60,056 nt of DNA, taken from NCBI GenBank assembly GCA_902493585.1, contig CABUPZ010000008.1, forward strand, positions 1 to 60,056. The letters run 5' to 3'. Within the stretch, counting starts at the first letter, position 1, and each line of letters begins with the position of its first letter. Source of the stretch: an uncultured Fusicatenibacter sp. (GTDB lineage: Bacteria; Bacillota; Clostridia; Lachnospirales; Lachnospiraceae). Positions 39,954 to 49,325 of this stretch are shown here, one piece after another. The notes beneath the pieces were generated by a model that was not told where the DNA came from, made no database searches, and saw nothing but the letters and a program-made list of their open reading frames with translations. The position numbers and the translations under genes are program-made.

Positions 39954-41281
39954 TCCTGTTCCCCTTTCCTGAAATTCTCATGCATATATACGGCGCTGTT
40001 GGCAATCAGTTCATCCAGCAGATTTTTCCGTTCCTCCAAGGTCAGCGTGTAACACATCGGATCCAGGGACAGAGCCTGAAGAGCCGCATGGCGGTCCCCA
40101 TTCATCGCTGCGTCAACCGTCAGATCCTGCACTGCCCCATGAACCGTGGAGAGCGCTGCAAGAGCCTTTGGCATCTCACCGATGCAGACACCCTCGTATC
40201 CATTACGGTGAATCACCACGGGAACTTCCACACACATCGACTGCGGAAGATTCGAAATATATCCGCGGTTGGTGACATTCACATACATATATGCCGGCTG
40301 GTTGCTGCACACGGCATCAATAATTTCCGCCAGCTTTTCAGAGGAATGCTCCTCCACAACCTCCTGCCTCTGTTTCTTTCCTTCAATATAATCCCTCAGT
40401 TCCTGCCAACGGGCTTCGCGGCCTTTGATACGGTTCTCGATGAAATTATGCGTCAGCTCAAACATCTCCAGATGACGTCCCTTCTGGATGTAATGAGGCA
40501 AAAATTCAATCACGTGAATATCCTCGTTGCATGGATACCCGTCAAACAGACGATAAACCTCCGTAGTGATCCGCTCACCGCTATGTCCTTTTTCTCTCTG
40601 AATTTTTTCATATGCCTGTGCGACTTTTTCCAGCAGATCCTCACCGTCTTTTTCGATCTTTGTGATAATCTCAAAATGATTGACTCCACCCAGTGTATAA
40701 TTTACTTCCTTCTCATCCTCACCAATCAGCTGCATCATGCGGCTGATCGTATTTGTTACTCCGTGGCAGAGTCCCAGATATTTTATAGAACTGAAACGTT
40801 CTACAGCAAGTGAAATGGCCTGCATCGGATTGGAAAGATTCAGAAGCCAGGCATCCGGACAGATTTCTTCCATCCGTTTCGCCAGAGACACAATCCACGG
40901 AATCTGTTTCAGAGCCATTGCTAAACCGCCCGGTCCCACAGACATTCCCTTCGGATGCTCAATTCCATATTTGTAAATTATGTTCATCTCATCCTTCCAT
41001 ACATCGTGGCTTCCGATGAGAACCGTGCACACAACAAAATCCGCACCGGTCAGAGCCTGATCCAGAGTCTCCGCAATGGTAAGACGGATGTCTGCGCCTT
41101 TTTCCCCCAGCAGCTTTTCTGCAAACTGCCGGATTACCTCCAAATTTTCTTCGTCAATGTCGTAAAGGCAGATTTCGCCGCCCCGCATGGAACCGCAGTT
41201 TGAAAGATCGTTGATAAATGTCGGCATCCAGGTGATGCTGGCGCCTCCGATAATTGATGTTTTTACCTGTCCCTTTAACAT
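39950..41281 (-). CDS. Glycoside hydrolase family 4 enzyme, CHGV type (possible alpha-uronidase)
   Basis: A 443-residue NAD- and metal-dependent GH4 enzyme. The dinucleotide loop is SIIGGASITWMPTFIND (9-25), the metal-binding motif CHGV is at 172-175, NLSNPMQA at 149-156, and GVNHF at 199-203. GH4 enzymes hydrolyse by an oxidation-elimination route. The middle motif varies with substrate; a CHG type is, from memory, linked to alpha-glucuronidases and alpha-galacturonases (the B. subtilis LplD group) rather than to phospho-beta-glucosidases (CN-type). Position after an ABC sugar transporter matches lplABCD. AAAGGAG precedes the ATG; it follows the MttB-like gene by 17 bases. Confidence 0.87.
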   Translation of the reverse strand: MLKGQVKTSIIGGASITWMPTFINDLSNCGSMRGGEICLYDIDEENLEVIRQFAEKLLGEKGADIRLTIAETLDQALTGADFVVCTVLIGSHDVWKDEMNIIYKYGIEHPKGMSVGPGGLAMALKQIPWIVSLAKRMEEICPDAWLLNLSNPMQAISLAVERFSSIKYLGLCHGVTNTISRMMQLIGEDEKEVNYTLGGVNHFEIITKIEKDGEDLLEKVAQAYEKIQREKGHSGERITTEVYRLFDGYPCNEDIHVIEFLPHYIQKGRHLEMFELTHNFIENRIKGREARWQELRDYIEGKKQRQEVVEEHSSEKLAEIIDAVCSNQPAYMYVNVTNRGYISNLPQSMCVEVPVVIHRNGYEGVCIGEMPKALAALSTVHGAVQDLTVDAAMNGDRHAALQALSLDPMCYTLTLEERKNLLDELIANSAVYMHENFRKGEQE

Positions 41282-41298
41282 GTTTTTGCTCTCCTTTT

Positions 41299-42687
41299 TT
41301 ACTTTATTTTTTCGGCATACGCCTGGAAGATTTTATCCACCTCCTGTTTTCGGTGTTCTTCCAGTTTAAACGTGTGCATCTTGATCAGTTCCTGCGCCTG
41401 CTCCCAGGCTGCAGTCTCAAATGTCGGCATTCCCGCCGCTTTCCAAGACATAACATTCCGTGCATCGGAAAATATCGTCATATCGTAAGTTTCGCGGAAG
41501 TAATCCAGGGTGGAATCTGCCTCCATATACGTGTGACTCTCCATTCCCTCCTGGAGAATCTGTTCGGTCTCACTGCTATCCAGCCAAACATCCTCCAGAC
41601 CTTTCAGCAGCCGGTTTCCATATCCGGCAAGTTCCCTGTCAAGAATCGCCTGAACCGGACTAAACACTTCATCCACAGACATCTGCCCCACAGCCGAAAA
41701 ATGACGGATTCCCATCTCCATCTGCCATAAAAAAGATGCCGTACGTTCCATCATAGACTGTGCGTCCACACACCGGCTGTTTGTTCGAAAACAGCCAAAA
41801 GTGTAAACTTCCCCTGTCAACTCCTTCCACAGCTCTGCGACTGCCTGCTTGAACAGACACCACTCGGGAGATCCAAACGCAATGTTGGCCCGACGCATAT
41901 CGAAGGGATCTAACCGAAGATTGAAACCTTCCTTGATTTTTCCATCTGACAGATAGTAAAAGATGTAATCCTGCGCCAACCCCTCCGCCAGCGTTTGTAC
42001 CAACGCCGCCGGAAATACAAGGGGCGCAGTAGCTCCCGCCATAGGAATCGGTGTGAAGATTGTAAGATCCAAATCCGGATCCTCACACCAGCGAAAATAA
42101 ATTTTCATCACCTCCGCGTTCATCCGCAGTGGACTGATCATCGGTTCCAGCGCCAGCAGATAACGTCTTCCAGCCGCCAGATTCATCTCTTTCAATGTCT
42201 CTATTTCTTCAGAATCCGTCGCTGTCAGGCATCCGCCCATCCCGCCTGTACAACACAAAGCAATCCGTTCACATTCCAACGTATGTAACTGCGGCGAAAC
42301 ACCTCCGGGAGCTACCGGAATCGGTCCCCTACCCGCTCCGAGAGCCTCCGCCAGACGAGCCATCTCTTCCGCCTCCTGATAAGAGGCAGCGCGCGGCCGA
42401 TTTGTCACAGGATCGCACAGATGCCATGCATGCCAGTTTCCCCCAATTGTAATTCTGTCCTTCTCACGTCTCTGGGAAGCGGCAATCCAGGGTTTTCGCA
42501 TCTCAAAAAAATCTCTCATTTTTTCTCCAGAAAAATGGATTCTACCGTCTTTAAATATGCACGGTACTTTTTCTTGTATTTTCCGGAACAACTCTGCATC
42601 ATCAAATTCAATTCCATATTGTTCCAACAGCTCCAGTGCACTTTCAAAAATTTCTTCAGCACGTGCATGTGATACTATTTTTTTCAT
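41299..42687 (-). CDS. MttB family (trimethylamine methyltransferase-like) protein, non-pyrrolysine
   Basis: A 462-residue protein that looks like the TIM-barrel MttB superfamily (COG5598). It has an N-terminal helical SALELLEQYGIEFDDAELF, TNRPRAASYQEAEEMARLAEALG in the characteristic position, and the central APGGVSPQLHTLECERIALC and CCTGGMGGCLTATDSEEI. No amber codon interrupts it, so it is not a pyrrolysine enzyme. Known non-pyrrolysine members demethylate quaternary amines by methylating a corrinoid protein, but no corrinoid protein, activase or amine transporter is near; it lies inside a sugar ABC operon, six bases after a permease gene and 17 before GH4. Role unknown. Confidence 0.6.
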   Translation of the reverse strand: MKKIVSHARAEEIFESALELLEQYGIEFDDAELFRKIQEKVPCIFKDGRIHFSGEKMRDFFEMRKPWIAASQRREKDRITIGGNWHAWHLCDPVTNRPRAASYQEAEEMARLAEALGAGRGPIPVAPGGVSPQLHTLECERIALCCTGGMGGCLTATDSEEIETLKEMNLAAGRRYLLALEPMISPLRMNAEVMKIYFRWCEDPDLDLTIFTPIPMAGATAPLVFPAALVQTLAEGLAQDYIFYYLSDGKIKEGFNLRLDPFDMRRANIAFGSPEWCLFKQAVAELWKELTGEVYTFGCFRTNSRCVDAQSMMERTASFLWQMEMGIRHFSAVGQMSVDEVFSPVQAILDRELAGYGNRLLKGLEDVWLDSSETEQILQEGMESHTYMEADSTLDYFRETYDMTIFSDARNVMSWKAAGMPTFETAAWEQAQELIKMHTFKLEEHRKQEVDKIFQAYAEKIK

Positions 42688-42693
42688 TCTCGT

Positions 42694-43554
42694 TTATCCT
42701 TTCAGTCCTGTCGTTGTAATTCCCTCCACAAAATGATCCTGTGCCAGAAAATAAACAATAATCGACGGAATTACAGAAAGCAGCGACATAGCGATAACCG
42801 CTCCCCAGTCAATCGCCGCCAGCGGATCCACCATAATCTTCAACGCAAGCGCAACAGTATAACGATCCATCTCCGAAATGTAAATCAGCTGTCCCATAAA
42901 ATCGTCCCAGGTCCATACAAAGGAAAAGACGACAACCGTTATCAATGTAGGCTTACACATAGGAAGGATAATACGTGAAAAAATCTGAAAAGATCCGCAG
43001 CCGTCAATTCTTGCAGCTTCGTCAAGTTCCATAGGAATTCCTTTCATGAACTGGATCATCAGGAAAATGAAGAATGTACCACCGCAGAATGCCGGAACAA
43101 TAAACGGCAGATATGTATTAATCCAGTCTAGCTTACTGAAAATAATAAAGTTCGGAATCATCGTTACCGTTCCAGGAAGCATCATCGTCCCCATCAGAAT
43201 GGAAAACAGAAACTTTTTCCCACGGAATCTCCCTCTCGCGAAGCCATATCCGACCACCGAGGATGAAAAAAGATTTCCAATAATCACTCCTCCTACCAGC
43301 AAAAAAGTGTTAAGATAAAATTTCAAATAAGAATATGGTTTTACCCCTGTCCAGCCATGGATAAAATTATCAAACTTCCATGTTTTGGGCAGCAGGTGAG
43401 AATTGTCAAAGATTTCATTACTGGGTTTAAAGGATGCAAAAATCATCCAGATCAGAGGAAAAATCATGACAAACGCAATCAGCGTGATGACAACGTAACT
43501 CAGAACTTTTTTTGCCTTCCGTTTCCGTCTGCTTGTGAAAGATCTTGAAGCCAT
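42694..43554 (-). CDS. Carbohydrate ABC transporter permease (MalG type)
   Basis: A 286-residue permease with six membrane helices. The cytoplasmic EAA loop is ELDEAARIDGCGSFQIFSRI followed by ILPMCKP, typical of the CUT1 family. The N-terminus is basic (RSFTSRRKRKAKK). The protein ends GLKG, as do many MalG-type subunits. It pairs with the permease encoded just upstream. No ATPase gene is in the window; a shared MsmK/UgpC-type ATPase elsewhere probably drives the transporter. Confidence 0.93.
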   Translation of the reverse strand: MASRSFTSRRKRKAKKVLSYVVITLIAFVMIFPLIWMIFASFKPSNEIFDNSHLLPKTWKFDNFIHGWTGVKPYSYLKFYLNTFLLVGGVIIGNLFSSSVVGYGFARGRFRGKKFLFSILMGTMMLPGTVTMIPNFIIFSKLDWINTYLPFIVPAFCGGTFFIFLMIQFMKGIPMELDEAARIDGCGSFQIFSRIILPMCKPTLITVVVFSFVWTWDDFMGQLIYISEMDRYTVALALKIMVDPLAAIDWGAVIAMSLLSVIPSIIVYFLAQDHFVEGITTTGLKG

Positions 43555-43565
43555 GTCTATCCCTC

Positions 43566-44462
43566 CTAATTCTCATAGTAGACCCATTTATTCTGTGTCT
43601 TAAATACAATTACTGTAAAAAACATAATAATCGCCATTAAAATCCATGACAACGCTGCGGCATAGCCGAAATTATATCTGGAGAATCCCTCCTGATAAAT
43701 ATAAAGTACGTACAGAAGCGTCGAATTCACCGGTCCCCCATTAGTAACCATCATAGCCGATGTAAACGTCTGGAATGCACCGATCATCTGCATAATAAGA
43801 TTAAAAAATATCATCGGGGATATCATCGGCAGTGTAATATAGAAAAACTTTTTCGTTCCCGTCGCACCGTCTACTTCCGCCGCTTCCAACATGGAAGTCG
43901 GTACCTGATTCAACCCTGCAAGAAAAATCAACATTGGAGAGCCGAACTGCCACATGGTCAAAAGTGCAAGCACCCACAATGCCGTGGACGGTGTACCGAT
44001 CCATTCCAGTCCCTGAATTCCAAAAAGCCCAAGAAATGCATTGACAACACCATCCTGTCGGAACATCGCTTTCCAGACAACTGAGATTGCAACGCTGGAT
44101 CCCAGCAAAGACGGAATATAATAAATTGTACGGTATATTTTGCTGCCCGCAAGCTTATTGTTCAGCATCACTGCGACCAGAAGAGAGAACACCATTTTCA
44201 GCGGAACTGCGATAATCACGTATTTTAGTGTCACCACAAGTGCTGTTCTAAAATAAGGATCCGCAGTAAAAATTTCCTTGTAATTGTCCAGCCCAATCCA
44301 ATCAGGAGTCCCCATCATATTATATTTCGTGAAGCTGATATAAAAACTGAACACATAAGGAATCAAAGTAAAGCACAAAAATCCGATCACCCACGGCAGT
44401 ACAAAAATAAAATCGTAGGATTTTCGTCGCTTTCCCATCCTGTTTCTTTTCTTTTCACCCAT
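43566..44462 (-). CDS. Carbohydrate ABC transporter permease (MalF/LplB type)
   Basis: A 298-residue CUT1 permease with six helices (FIFVLPWVIGFLCFTLIPYV first). It has the EAA loop SMLEAAEVDGATGTKKFFYI and the conserved GGPVNSTLLYVLYIYQEGFS near the end. AAAGG five bases before the ATG. It follows the first binding-protein gene by 38 bases. Confidence 0.93.
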   Translation of the reverse strand: MGEKKRNRMGKRRKSYDFIFVLPWVIGFLCFTLIPYVFSFYISFTKYNMMGTPDWIGLDNYKEIFTADPYFRTALVVTLKYVIIAVPLKMVFSLLVAVMLNNKLAGSKIYRTIYYIPSLLGSSVAISVVWKAMFRQDGVVNAFLGLFGIQGLEWIGTPSTALWVLALLTMWQFGSPMLIFLAGLNQVPTSMLEAAEVDGATGTKKFFYITLPMISPMIFFNLIMQMIGAFQTFTSAMMVTNGGPVNSTLLYVLYIYQEGFSRYNFGYAAALSWILMAIIMFFTVIVFKTQNKWVYYEN

Positions 44463-44500
44463 ACATACCTTTCTCCCATTCTGCGGAATTTTTGCCCGCT

Positions 44501-45844
44501 CTATGTTTTCTCCGACATTCCAAGAATTTTTTCAAACTGGCGTTCCATGCTTTCGATAGCTTCATCCAGAGAAATTTTATGGAACGCATATTGTCTCGTA
44601 ACATGATCCACAACTTCAATACAGTCGCTCCACCCGTTGATATACCTCGGTTCCGGCACATCATTGGATTCTTCCGCCAGCCTCTGCAGACGAAAACCCT
44701 CTCCTGCCAGTCCGTTCGTTTCTTCCAGCTGCTCCTGTGCCGCGCTGCTGGGAGGCAGTCCCCGGGATAAGCCCATAACTTCTGTGATCTCCGGATTATT
44801 GATCAATTCGTTGAGAAGCATTGCTGCCTCCTTCTGATGCTCCGAATGACTGTTGATCAGAAGCAGAAGGTCTCCCTTTACGTAGGTACCCAGTTTTTCC
44901 CCCTGCGTACTTCCTGGAATGGCCGCAAGCCCGTACTCATGCCCATCCTGTGCGTTGGACTGCAGCGTCTGAGCCATCGCATTATACGTTGCAATGACCG
45001 CTACCTGTTCATTTACAAACTGCGCGTCAATCGACGTACCTGCATTCCTTTCCGCCGGTGGCACCAGTCCCTCCTCCGCATATCTCTGAAACAACTCCAG
45101 CGGTTTGCGAATCTGTTCCTGAAAGTTCATCTCACCGGCAGGAGTGAGATAAGAACCTCCCTGCTGATGAATCATCAGCATCGTGACAATTTCCGCAGAT
45201 CTCAGGTCGCCGGACGGATAAATGTGTTCCGGAAGTCCCTCCTTCAGTTTCCACAGAGTATCCTCATACTCTTCCCAGGTCCAGTCATCCGTCGGATACT
45301 CCACTCCCGCCAGATCAAACAGGTATTTATTGTAAATAATGCAAAACGTCTGGATGCTCATCGGAATCCCATAAAGCTGTCCGCTATATTTTCCCTCGTA
45401 AAGATTACTCTCCGGGATATTCGAAATGTCCAGAATCCCTTCCTGTACAAAACTTTCCAGAGGAACAACCTGTCCCCGTTCCACCAAAACCCCCAAATCT
45501 TCCGGATTAAACTGAAACAGATCCGGACCGTCAGACGCAGCAAGCTGCACATTGATTTTATCTCTGTAGCCGTCATACTCCTGATACTGCGCATTCACCT
45601 CGATTTCAGGATATTTCTTTTCAAAAATATCAATGGAATCCATCGTCCTCTGGTTGCGGTCTGACCCACCCCACCAGGCAAAGGTAATGCTCACTTTCTC
45701 ATCTTCCCTACCGTTTTGTTCACTGTATAATTCATAGGAATGTTGCAGATAACTTTCCTTAACAAAATTCATTAAGCCCATGATCATTGCTCCAAGAACA
45801 ATGATAATTCCGGCGACAAATACCGCTTTCCACCACTTTTTCAT
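44501..45844 (-). CDS. Solute-binding protein, membrane-anchored (family 1)
   Basis: A 447-residue extracellular sugar-binding protein. It has no lipobox; an N-terminal helix (AVFVAGIIIVLGAMIMGLM) that lacks a clear cleavage site anchors it. The mature part has SITFAWWGGSDRNQRTMDSI, PDLFQFNPEDLGVLVERGQV and YGIPMSIQTFCIIYNKYLFD. It is a close paralog of the next upstream gene (shared ITFAWWGG/LRFAWWGG, DDWTWEEYE/DDWTWEDYD, GLVPPA, and SRGLPPS/SRGIPPS). ATG 45844 has GGAGGG upstream. Confidence 0.92.
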   Translation of the reverse strand: MKKWWKAVFVAGIIIVLGAMIMGLMNFVKESYLQHSYELYSEQNGREDEKVSITFAWWGGSDRNQRTMDSIDIFEKKYPEIEVNAQYQEYDGYRDKINVQLAASDGPDLFQFNPEDLGVLVERGQVVPLESFVQEGILDISNIPESNLYEGKYSGQLYGIPMSIQTFCIIYNKYLFDLAGVEYPTDDWTWEEYEDTLWKLKEGLPEHIYPSGDLRSAEIVTMLMIHQQGGSYLTPAGEMNFQEQIRKPLELFQRYAEEGLVPPAERNAGTSIDAQFVNEQVAVIATYNAMAQTLQSNAQDGHEYGLAAIPGSTQGEKLGTYVKGDLLLLINSHSEHQKEAAMLLNELINNPEITEVMGLSRGLPPSSAAQEQLEETNGLAGEGFRLQRLAEESNDVPEPRYINGWSDCIEVVDHVTRQYAFHKISLDEAIESMERQFEKILGMSEKT

Positions 45845-45932
45845 TCGATCCCTCCATCTTCCCAGCAAACAGCTAACTTGTATACTGTTATGCTACCAGA
45901 TATCTGCCGCCGTCACAATCCTCTTACGCCGT

Positions 45933-47297
45933 TTACTGGGCATTCGCAAACTCGCTCTCTGCCCTCGATGTCATATCATTGATTGTCGTTTCCAGATCCT
46001 TGCGCCCATACCGGTACTCGTCTGTCTCCTGTGTGATAACTGTCACGATCTCTGTCCACCCTTTTGTCAGCCTAGGCTCCGGCGTGTCATTTGTGGCATC
46101 CGCCATCGCCTGTACCTTCAGGACATCCACATCGATTCCGGTAAGTTCTTTCTGCAACTCTTCTCTGATTGTCTCACTTGGCGGAATTCCTCTGCTGAAT
46201 CCGAGAATATTTCCCATTTCCGTATTGTTCACAAATTCGTTCAGCAGAACAACTGCTGCCTCCTTATTTTTTGAATCCGCACTGATGCAAAAAGCTACCT
46301 CACCCTTCGCATACATACCCAAACGATCTCCGGTATTCGACGAAGGAATCGATGTCAGCGCATACTCATCCTGATCAATGGAACCCGCCTGCAAAGTCGT
46401 CGCCATTGCATTAAAGGTTGCATGAATCGCCGCACGTCCCTCCATGAAAATTGTATCGCTTGTAGTCGCAAGCGTCTCATCTGCCGGAGGCACCAGACCC
46501 TCGTCCATATAATTCTGGAACATTTCCAGCGGCTCCGCGATTGCCTCTCCAAAGTCAATTTCTCCATCTTCTGTCAGATATGCTCCTCCATTCTGATGAA
46601 CCATTGAGAGTGTCGTAATGTCTGTTGCACGGAGATCGGTGGATGGATACACTCCCTCCGGCAGTTTTTCATCCAGCTCCCGTACAATTCTGTCATAATC
46701 TTCCCATGTCCAGTCATCTGCCGGATACTCCACACCAGCTTCATCAAACAGTGTCTTATTATAAATCACACATACCGTCTGTGTACTCATGGGAATTCCA
46801 TACAGTTTTCCGTCTACAATGCAATCATGAAGTGTTCCTTCAGAAACTGCATCCAGATTCAGCAGTCCACTGTCCACATACTCATCCAGTGCCAGCAGTT
46901 TTCCTTCTTCCACTACCTCCGGCATATTCTCAGGATTGTACTGGAACAGATCGGGAGCAGTTCCTCCCGCCAGCTGTGTAAACATTTTGTCATGATACCC
47001 GTCGTATCCCTGATATTCCGTACTTACTTTGATGCCGGGATAGTTCTGTGCAAATACCTCCAATGCATCCAGCGTCGCTGTATGCCTCTCATCTCCGCCC
47101 CACCAGGCAAAACGCAGATCCGCCTCTATATCCTTCGGATTGACATCCGCGCCTGCGGAAACCGAATTTGAAGCTGGCGACTGAGAGGTGTTTTGTGTTC
47201 CGCCATTTTCCGCCTGCTGCGAGCATCCTGCTGTCAAACTGGCAACCATGATCATACTAACGGTCATCCCTATTGATTTCGCTAACCTTTTTTTCAT
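45933..47297 (-). CDS. Solute-binding lipoprotein (family 1)
   Basis: A 454-residue lipoprotein, first gene of the operon. The signal peptide ends with the lipobox LTAGC (Cys25), followed by a Ser/Asn/Gln-rich tether. The binding domain has LRFAWWGGDERHTATLDALE, PDLFQYNPENMPEVVEEGKL and LYGIPMSTQTVCVIYNKTLF. It would capture an oligosaccharide outside the cell and deliver it to the two permeases. The start has AAAGGAG upstream. A paralog follows immediately; why two are kept is unclear. Confidence 0.94.
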   Translation of the reverse strand: MKKRLAKSIGMTVSMIMVASLTAGCSQQAENGGTQNTSQSPASNSVSAGADVNPKDIEADLRFAWWGGDERHTATLDALEVFAQNYPGIKVSTEYQGYDGYHDKMFTQLAGGTAPDLFQYNPENMPEVVEEGKLLALDEYVDSGLLNLDAVSEGTLHDCIVDGKLYGIPMSTQTVCVIYNKTLFDEAGVEYPADDWTWEDYDRIVRELDEKLPEGVYPSTDLRATDITTLSMVHQNGGAYLTEDGEIDFGEAIAEPLEMFQNYMDEGLVPPADETLATTSDTIFMEGRAAIHATFNAMATTLQAGSIDQDEYALTSIPSSNTGDRLGMYAKGEVAFCISADSKNKEAAVVLLNEFVNNTEMGNILGFSRGIPPSETIREELQKELTGIDVDVLKVQAMADATNDTPEPRLTKGWTEIVTVITQETDEYRYGRKDLETTINDMTSRAESEFANAQ

Positions 47298-47403
47298 ACA
47301 CTTCTCCTTTTCATTCGTAAATAGTCATTGCCTGTAACTGTTCATGTGGCTGAACTGTTACCGCTGTCTTTTACAATTATCCGAATTCGGTTGTTGTACC
47401 GTT

Positions 47404-47432
47404 ATTATATCCTGATTTCTTTTTGTTTTTAA
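47404..47432 (-). promoter_or_regulatory. Promoter of the glycan ABC operon
   Basis: Minus strand -10 TATAAT (47409-47404) and, after a 17-base spacer, TTAAAA (47432-47427), a poor -35. A perfect -10 with a poor -35 suggests activator dependence. The leader to the lipoprotein start is about 100 bases. Confidence 0.6.
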
Positions 47433-47440
47433 CATGTCTA

Positions 47441-47466
47441 TTCTACGATTATTCCGCTTTTTCTAC
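47441..47466. repeat. Direct TTCTAC repeats, candidate response-regulator site
   Basis: TTCTAC at 47441-47446 and 47461-47466, exactly 20 bases apart, starting 9 bases upstream of the operon -35. A third copy at 47505-47510 overlaps the -10 of the divergent kinase gene; copies two and three share CTTTTTCTACA. Spacing and position suit the AraC-type output domain of the neighbouring regulator. Confidence 0.5.
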
Positions 47467-47484
47467 ACTCTTTCGAATTCCACC

Positions 47485-47513
47485 TTGAAATTTCATATAA
47501 CTTTTTCTACAAT
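47485..47513 (+). promoter_or_regulatory. Promoter of the two-component system
   Basis: TTGAAA (47485-47490), 17-base spacer, TACAAT (47508-47513), 30 bases before the kinase start. Confidence 0.75.
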
Positions 47514-47543
47514 AGGAAACAACAGACAGAAAGGAGTTTTTCC

Positions 47544-49289
47544 GTGAAAAAAATCCGTTTTTCCATCAATCTCAGAACATTGCTAATCACCGGCTTCCTG
47601 GGTGTCTTAACATTTTCCATTGTCATGGTTGCCGCATATATGTACGCCTACTGCAGCAAATATATCGTCGACCGTACGGCCGTTTATCAGCAGAAAGCGC
47701 TGGAAACGGTTGGTGTTTCGGTCTCAGATTTTCTCACAGATATGGATAACATTGCCGCCTCCATCTGCGAAAATACTGATATTCTCCGCCTGCTGGACGT
47801 CAGCGGGACAGATACCTATCAAAACCTGGTAAACAGCCAGGAAATTTCTTCGATTCTTTCTTCCTTCGTGTATTCCTACAGTGAAATTTCTTCCATCAAT
47901 ATTATTTCTGACCGGTTTAAAAATATTAACGACTTTCATCTGAACGGGGCCATTTCGGAGGAGTATGTTTCCACTGACCTGATTGACAAAACCTATAAAG
48001 TAGGCGACAGCGGGTGGATTCTGCTGGACGGTGAAGAGATTTCTCATAGAACTCTCGGCAGCTCCATCGAAGATACTCCTATGATTTGTCTGTTTAAAAA
48101 TATCTACCGTAAAAATACCTCGCAGCGTCTCGGAATGCTTCTGATTCGCTGTCCGGAGACAGTCCTTTATAATATGGTTCAACAGTCCGTCTTTGATGTG
48201 GCGACCGAAGCGATGGTTCTCAATGAAAATGGAATGGTCCTCTCCCATTCCGACAAATCCAAGCTGGGAACTGTGGTTTCCGCTTCCGGAGACGTGCCGG
48301 TGCTTTTGGATCCAGAAACAGGTCAGCTGATTATCTCCTACAAGCTGGACAAAACGGGATGGGTGATCACACAGTATACGAGTATTTCATATATGACCAG
48401 AGATCTGGATCAGATTGCAGCATACACTCTGATCCTTGCACTAGCTGTCATGGGACTTTCGGCGATTTTAGCTACGCTGCTCTCTTCCTATGTCACACGA
48501 CCGCTGCGACAGCTAACAGAAACAGTAAAAAATATCTCCCGGACCGAGCTCTGCCATAATGACAACCAGTACGCGGTCAAGGAGATTGATATTCTGAACA
48601 CTCAGTTCAACCATATGGTGGATGATATTCTTACTCTGATGGACAATGTCCGGACAGAGCAGCAGGAAAAGCATGCTACAGAGCTGAAGCTTCTGCAGGC
48701 GGAAATCAATCCGCATTTTATTTACAATACCATCGAGCTGATCAACTATGTCGCAATGAAAAACAACGATCTGATGGTCTGCGATATTGTCCATACTTTT
48801 GGTCGTTTTCTCCGACTTTCGCTGAATAACGGAAAAACATACCTGACTCTTGCTCAGGAAATTGAGCAGGTCAGCGCCTACCTAAAGCTCCAGTCTCTGA
48901 AATATGAAGAAAGCTTTCAGATCGAATGGGATGTTGACCCTCAGATTCTCGACAGCTATACCTTAAATCTGATTCTGCAGCCGCTGGTAGAAAACAGCTT
49001 GGTACACGGGTTCTCAAAAACAGGCGGGTACGGCCGCATCCAAATCACCGTGAAGCCAGATGGAAATTCTGTCAGAATCTGCGTTGTCGACGATGGAACC
49101 GGAATGGATGAAGACCGTTCCCAACAGATCCTGACGAAAGCCACGCCCGGCTACGGTGTATATAACGTAAATCAGCGGATTCAAAATGCATTTGGCCGTC
49201 AATATGGACTCCGGTATCATTTTCCTCCGGAGGGCGGAACCGTCGCCTGCCTGACCATACCCTATCTGAAAGAACCGCCGGAAAATTAG
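47544..49289 (+). CDS. Sensor histidine kinase, YesM type
   Basis: A 581-residue membrane kinase. Helix one is LLITGFLGVLTFSIVMVAAYMY, an outer dCache-like sensor spans about 40-290, and helix two is LILALAVMGLSAILATLLSSY, followed by HAMP. The His_kinase domain has LLQAEINPHFIYNTIELINY with the phosphorylated His391, and the ATPase domain has LQPLVENSLVHGF and VVDDGTGMD. Most family members read QINPHF; here it is EINPHF. Start codon is GTG with AAAGGAG upstream. It faces the binding-protein operon and is followed by its regulator after 36 bases, so it likely senses the imported sugar. Confidence 0.93.
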   Translation: MKKIRFSINLRTLLITGFLGVLTFSIVMVAAYMYAYCSKYIVDRTAVYQQKALETVGVSVSDFLTDMDNIAASICENTDILRLLDVSGTDTYQNLVNSQEISSILSSFVYSYSEISSINIISDRFKNINDFHLNGAISEEYVSTDLIDKTYKVGDSGWILLDGEEISHRTLGSSIEDTPMICLFKNIYRKNTSQRLGMLLIRCPETVLYNMVQQSVFDVATEAMVLNENGMVLSHSDKSKLGTVVSASGDVPVLLDPETGQLIISYKLDKTGWVITQYTSISYMTRDLDQIAAYTLILALAVMGLSAILATLLSSYVTRPLRQLTETVKNISRTELCHNDNQYAVKEIDILNTQFNHMVDDILTLMDNVRTEQQEKHATELKLLQAEINPHFIYNTIELINYVAMKNNDLMVCDIVHTFGRFLRLSLNNGKTYLTLAQEIEQVSAYLKLQSLKYEESFQIEWDVDPQILDSYTLNLILQPLVENSLVHGFSKTGGYGRIQITVKPDGNSVRICVVDDGTGMDEDRSQQILTKATPGYGVYNVNQRIQNAFGRQYGLRYHFPPEGGTVACLTIPYLKEPPEN

Positions 49290-49325
49290 TCGCCCCCAAC
49301 AACCACTGGAAAGGAGAACCATTCT

